DNA from: Parasponia andersonii
Lineage: Eukaryota > Streptophyta > Magnoliopsida > Rosales > Cannabaceae
Direction: 5' to 3'
DNA length: 64,000 bases
Assembly: GCA_002914805.1 (NCBI GenBank)
Contig: JXTB01000249.1
Span: 40,561-104,560 of the forward strand
The notes under the pieces were generated by a model. It saw nothing but the letters and a program-made list of their open reading frames with translations. It did not search any database and was not told the origin of the DNA. Below are positions 60,130-64,000 of this stretch, in pieces (the first letter of the stretch is position 1; every line of letters starts with the position of its first letter). The position numbers and the translations under genes were made by a program.

Positions 60130-63100
60130 TGCTTTACAAATAAGACTCCACATTCTTCACACGTGAATGCACATTCATATTATAATAATTTCTGGGATTT
60201 ATTTTGAGAGCAATATACCATCTTTTATTTTTGAGATCTTCAATATACATTACTTGTTCTGCTTGGAAAGCTAGTATAAAAGGCTAATTATCATTTATCA
60301 ATTTTGAAAAAGTGACTATTGTACAATCATTCTCCTCTTTTATTCCACTTCTTGTTATCCAATCACACTTAAAAAGTATAACTCGATTTCCAAGAGAATA
60401 TTCTAGCTCAATGATATATGTTAATATTCCATAAAATGTAACATCTCTCAAAATTGGATTTTGATCTCTACTACTTGAGAAACTTTGAGATTTGGCGGTC
60501 ATAATCACTCCACTATTTTGAGTTTTCTTTTCCTTCTCAATTTCTTTTGTGTAGAACTTGAAACCATTTATTAGGTATTTTTTATACCTACTGAAAACAT
60601 TATTTGATCCACAAGCTAAACACCTTAAATCTTTAGAAACCTAGTTCTCGCCGGAATTATATAACTCTTCTAACTATTCACACGAAAAGAAAGTAGTAAA
60701 TTTGATCTTATAAACCTATGAAGTCTTTAAGCATATATAATAAGATTTTTTTAAAAAAAAAACTAACATTTCTTTCAAACCACGGGAAAAATGTTTGACT
60801 ATGAATTCGATCAACAGTCATTTTGGATTGACGAGAATTTTGTTGAGCAACGATATTATGATGTGGTCTATAAAAGAAATGAACTAAAATAAGGTATTTT
60901 ATGTGCACTTTTATATTTCTATAATTTTATTGGGAAAAAATCTTACTCAATAAATGGGTCTACCACATTGCAATTAAATAATATAGATATATGCCTTCAC
61001 CTTAATGTCCTCGTCTAAAATTTTTAGTTCCCTTTTTTCCAAATGTCGACCTATTATTTAGAAAATAGGTAATCTTTTCTGAACCGGTTCCACATTATTG
61101 TAATTTCTAAGTTTGCGATTAAATTTTATTTCTATGCCTTTCATGTACCGAGAATAAAATATTGAACATTCATCAGCCAAATAACCTTCTGCAATACAAC
61201 TTTTTGGGTGATTTCTATTTCGTACATATGACTTCAACTTTGATATGTACCTACAATTAAATCAATATTAATAAGTTATGATATTAATTGTTTAAAATTG
61301 CATTATGAGTAATTTGAAAAATATAACTTACCTCTCAATAGGTTACATACAACGGTATATTGAAAATCCAATAATTCTTACATCAGAAGCTAAATATACT
61401 ACTAAATACACCATAATATTGAAAAATTTCAGGAGGAAAAATTTTCTCTAAATTACATAGAGTGATTGGTATTTGTTTTTTAGGTCTCATAAACTCTTGT
61501 AGTTAAGCAACTTTTGAATATATTTTATGGAAATAGTTGCTTAGTTTAGTCAAATGTAAACAAACATGTAGATTTGATATTCCCCTCAAAGCTAGTGGTA
61601 ATAATTGTGTTATTATAATATGACAATTATGACTCTTGAGTCCATAAATTTTTCTTTTTTTTCATATCAATGTATTTAGAAATATTGGCAGCATAACCAT
61701 CTAGAACCTTGATTGTCTTCAACAACCTACAAAACTCTTGTTTTCCTTCTTTTTTCAATGGAAAATAAGCTAAGGGTATGGTTAGTTTGTTGGATGCATT
61801 CTCTTTTGGGTGAAGTTTTAGTCTAATACCCATCAATCTCAAATCAATCCAAATCTAGTAATGTCCCAATCACACTTTCAAACACATTTTTTTCAATATG
61901 TATCACATCTAGGTTGTGGCGTAATAAGATATCCTTCCAATATTACAATTCAAAAAATATGCTCCCCTTTCTCTAATTATATGACAATGTAGAATTTTGA
62001 ACTGTCTTCCCAGATTTAATTTGGTAGCCCCTTAACATATCTAGTATCATGGAGCCACTTAATGATATTGGGGCTAGTCTTTTCTCTTTGGTTCCATCGA
62101 AAGACTTTTCATCATTTTTGAATGGATGATCATTTTCTAACCAACGTCGATGACTCATATGGCAATGTTTTGAACCATGTTTCAACCACAAAAAGCAAGT
62201 GCCCTTGTGATAAGATGGATATGCCAATTTTCCTTTTGTACTCCATCCTTATAAGTTTACATATGCTGGAAAGTTACTTATAGTCTATAATAGTGATGCA
62301 CGCAAGTTAAAATTTTGTTTTCTCGATTTATCAAAAGTTTCAACTTCAGCTTCCTATAATTCCTTTAATTCCTCGATCAAGGGTTTCAAATACACATTAA
62401 TATTATTTCCAAGAGTATTAGGGCCAGGTATGAGTAATGACATTATGAAGTTAGGTTGTTTCATATACAGCCACAATGGAAGGTTATATTGCACCAAAAT
62501 AACTGGCCATGAGCTATGGGAAACTCTTAATATCTTAAAAGGATTCATTCTTTCACAGGCTAATCCAAGTCTAACATTTTGAGATTCTACAACAAAATCT
62601 TCATATTGGTGATCAAAAGTCATCCATGTCGGAGAATCTCTAGGATGTTATATATAACTATTATTTGTATGATATTTTTTTATGATGCCAAGTCATCAAA
62701 TCTAATGTCTTTGATGACATGAATAATCGCTGTAATCTCGATATCGACAGAAAATAACGCAAAAGTTTTGCTTCACTTCTATTTGAGAAAAAGAAATACA
62801 AACTTAGTCTTAATTTAGAAAATTTAAAGAAAAACATAAAATGAAATACTTTATATTTATTACGTACTTAGGTCTAGTGCAGACATCACATTCTTTGGCA
62901 TTTGTATGGTCCTTTCTATATAAAATACAATCGTTAGGGCATGCATCAATCTTTTCATAACTAAGTCCCTATTCATTAATTAGCTTTTTTGTCTCATTAA
63001 ATGAATTTGGTAATGTATCACCTTCTGGAAAAACTTTTTTAATAAATCAAGCAGCATGTTAAACGATTTGTTGCTCCATTCGCCAGTGCATTTAATATGA

Positions 63101-63585
63101 AACAATTGAATAATGAATGATAGTTTTGTAAAGCTTTTACAACTTGGGTAAAGTTCCTTCTTTGTATCTTTATCAACTTGTAAAATTCATTTGCCTTTTC
63201 ATTTAGCTCATCTCCTTCAAGTTTAGAATTATTACTTCCAAATTCATGTTCTTGACTAGTGACTCCAAATACATCATGTACGACCCCTTACATATCACTA
63301 TTATAATTCACTTCATGAATATTATTTTGAGTTTCTAAATTTTGTATAGCATGTGACGATGCTTCTCTATGGAGTACCCACTTAGTGTACCCTTCTACAA
63401 ACCCATCATATATAAGATGTTCAAATACTACTTCACAGGTGATAAGTGCAACAAGTCCACACTTCACAATGGCAGATAATCGTATTTTGATAATTAGCAT
63501 TTTGAAACTCAAAATCCAATAACGTAACGTCTCTTTTTTCATACGAGTCACTCAATCTGGACTGGTATATCCAACTCTTATCCAT
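60130..63585 (-). pseudogene. CACTA transposase (TNP2-type), decayed
   Basis: The start MDKSWIYQSRLSDSYEK (ATG at 63585) and VVFEHLIYDGFVEGYTKWV (near 63370-63430) form the N-terminal transposase-associated domain. FPEGDTLPNSFNETKKLIN and KIDACPNDCILYRKD (about 62880-63045) and SQNVRLGLACERMNPF, SLLIPGPNTLGN, YLKPLIEELKEL (62354-62623) belong to the TNP2 core. DGTKEKRLAPISLSG (about 62070-62110) and LHPKENASNKL with LDGYAANISKYI (61650-61820) continue it. EGYLADECSIFYSRYMKG (61130-61200) follows, then a DUF4216-like end, PILRDVTFYGILTYIIELEY (about 60400-60460) and PFILAFQAEQVMYIEDL. The order matches plant CACTA transposases. Introns and several frameshifts and stops separate the blocks, so it is non-functional. 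The 59743-59931 frame is not part of it. Confidence 0.85.
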
Positions 63586-64000
63586 AATTAAATTCTTCTA
63601 TAAAAACACAAAGTGATTCCTATTTGAATCTATAAGAAATTATTTTTCAAAAAGTACATCAACATAATATATCATGCAGTAATTAGAGAAAAAAAATATA
63701 ATTAATAATTTTGTATCATGTACAAATCTTAGTTGGACAGCTAGCTAGAGTTATAAATTTAGAAAAAATAAAATTAAAGAAATATAAGAAAAATATAGCA
63801 AACATATAATGATCACATGTATGGTCTTACTTGAACAACGAAAGTTTAAATTGATATAAATTTACCTTTTCTTTGGCTAAAATATTTACAAGTTTATTGA
63901 TTTATTTATTTTTCTTTCTTTTTATTATTTTTCTAGACATCATTTACACAAGTTAGAAAATTTTCACGGGACAACTTATATAGTCAGTTTATATAATTTG

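Larger units (their letters stand above)
59075..64000 (-). mobile_element. CACTA DNA transposon, one end and transposase; continues past the window
   Basis: The low-coordinate end CATTACAAGAAAAATAAGG resembles the CACTACAAGAAA terminus of plant CACTA elements. It is followed by subterminal repeats and then, on the minus strand, a TNP2-type transposase region up to 63585. The other terminus lies outside the window. Stops and frameshifts in the transposase show it is inactive. It begins about 335 bp downstream of the last visible COBL splice donor. Confidence 0.8.

Overview
The window is nuclear DNA of a flowering plant, almost certainly a eudicot. The evidence is long AT-rich intergenic DNA, spliced genes with GT-AG introns, an SBP-box transcription factor carrying a microRNA156 site, a plant UDP-arabinopyranose mutase gene, and plant-type gypsy, copia, L1-like LINE and CACTA elements. 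I cannot fix the species from sequence alone.

Layout. 1-15 kb is repeat-derived: a gypsy LTR cut by the window edge (1-1973), a LINE RNase H tail with poly(A) (6.56-7.08 kb), a TA-targeting MITE (8.6 kb), and a LINE reverse transcriptase (8.9-10.86 kb) that breaks into an old gypsy element whose LTR runs to about 15 kb. 17.8-23.8 kb is a gag-only LTR retrotransposon with two direct LTRs and a tRNA-Arg-type primer site; a MITE sits in its 3' LTR. 24-30 kb holds small fossils (transposon ORF remnant, tRNA-derived SINE, copia fragment, another MITE, a near-perfect hairpin).

The functional core is 30.8-42.4 kb. It has an SPL6-type gene on the plus strand with three coding exons that join in frame to 550 codons, a tRNA-Asp(GTC) gene, and a four-exon reversibly glycosylated polypeptide / UDP-arabinopyranose mutase gene on the minus strand (361 codons). 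Foldback elements separate SPL6 from the tRNA gene.

42.4-64 kb is again mostly intergenic: tandem duplications, MITEs, a 360-bp foldback element, a second gypsy LTR (54.9-56.8 kb), a broken COBRA-like (COBL) gene with a MITE in one intron, and one end of a CACTA transposon with a decayed TNP2-type transposase running off the window. The CACTA end starts about 340 bp after the last visible COBL splice donor.

The three recognisable host genes have unrelated jobs (developmental timing, cell-wall sugar supply, tRNA supply), and nothing suggests they act together. I found no new enzymatic or defence system. The best candidate for something distinctive is a five-copy family of small elements embedded in (TA)n tracts, with a related unoccupied site visible in the same window.
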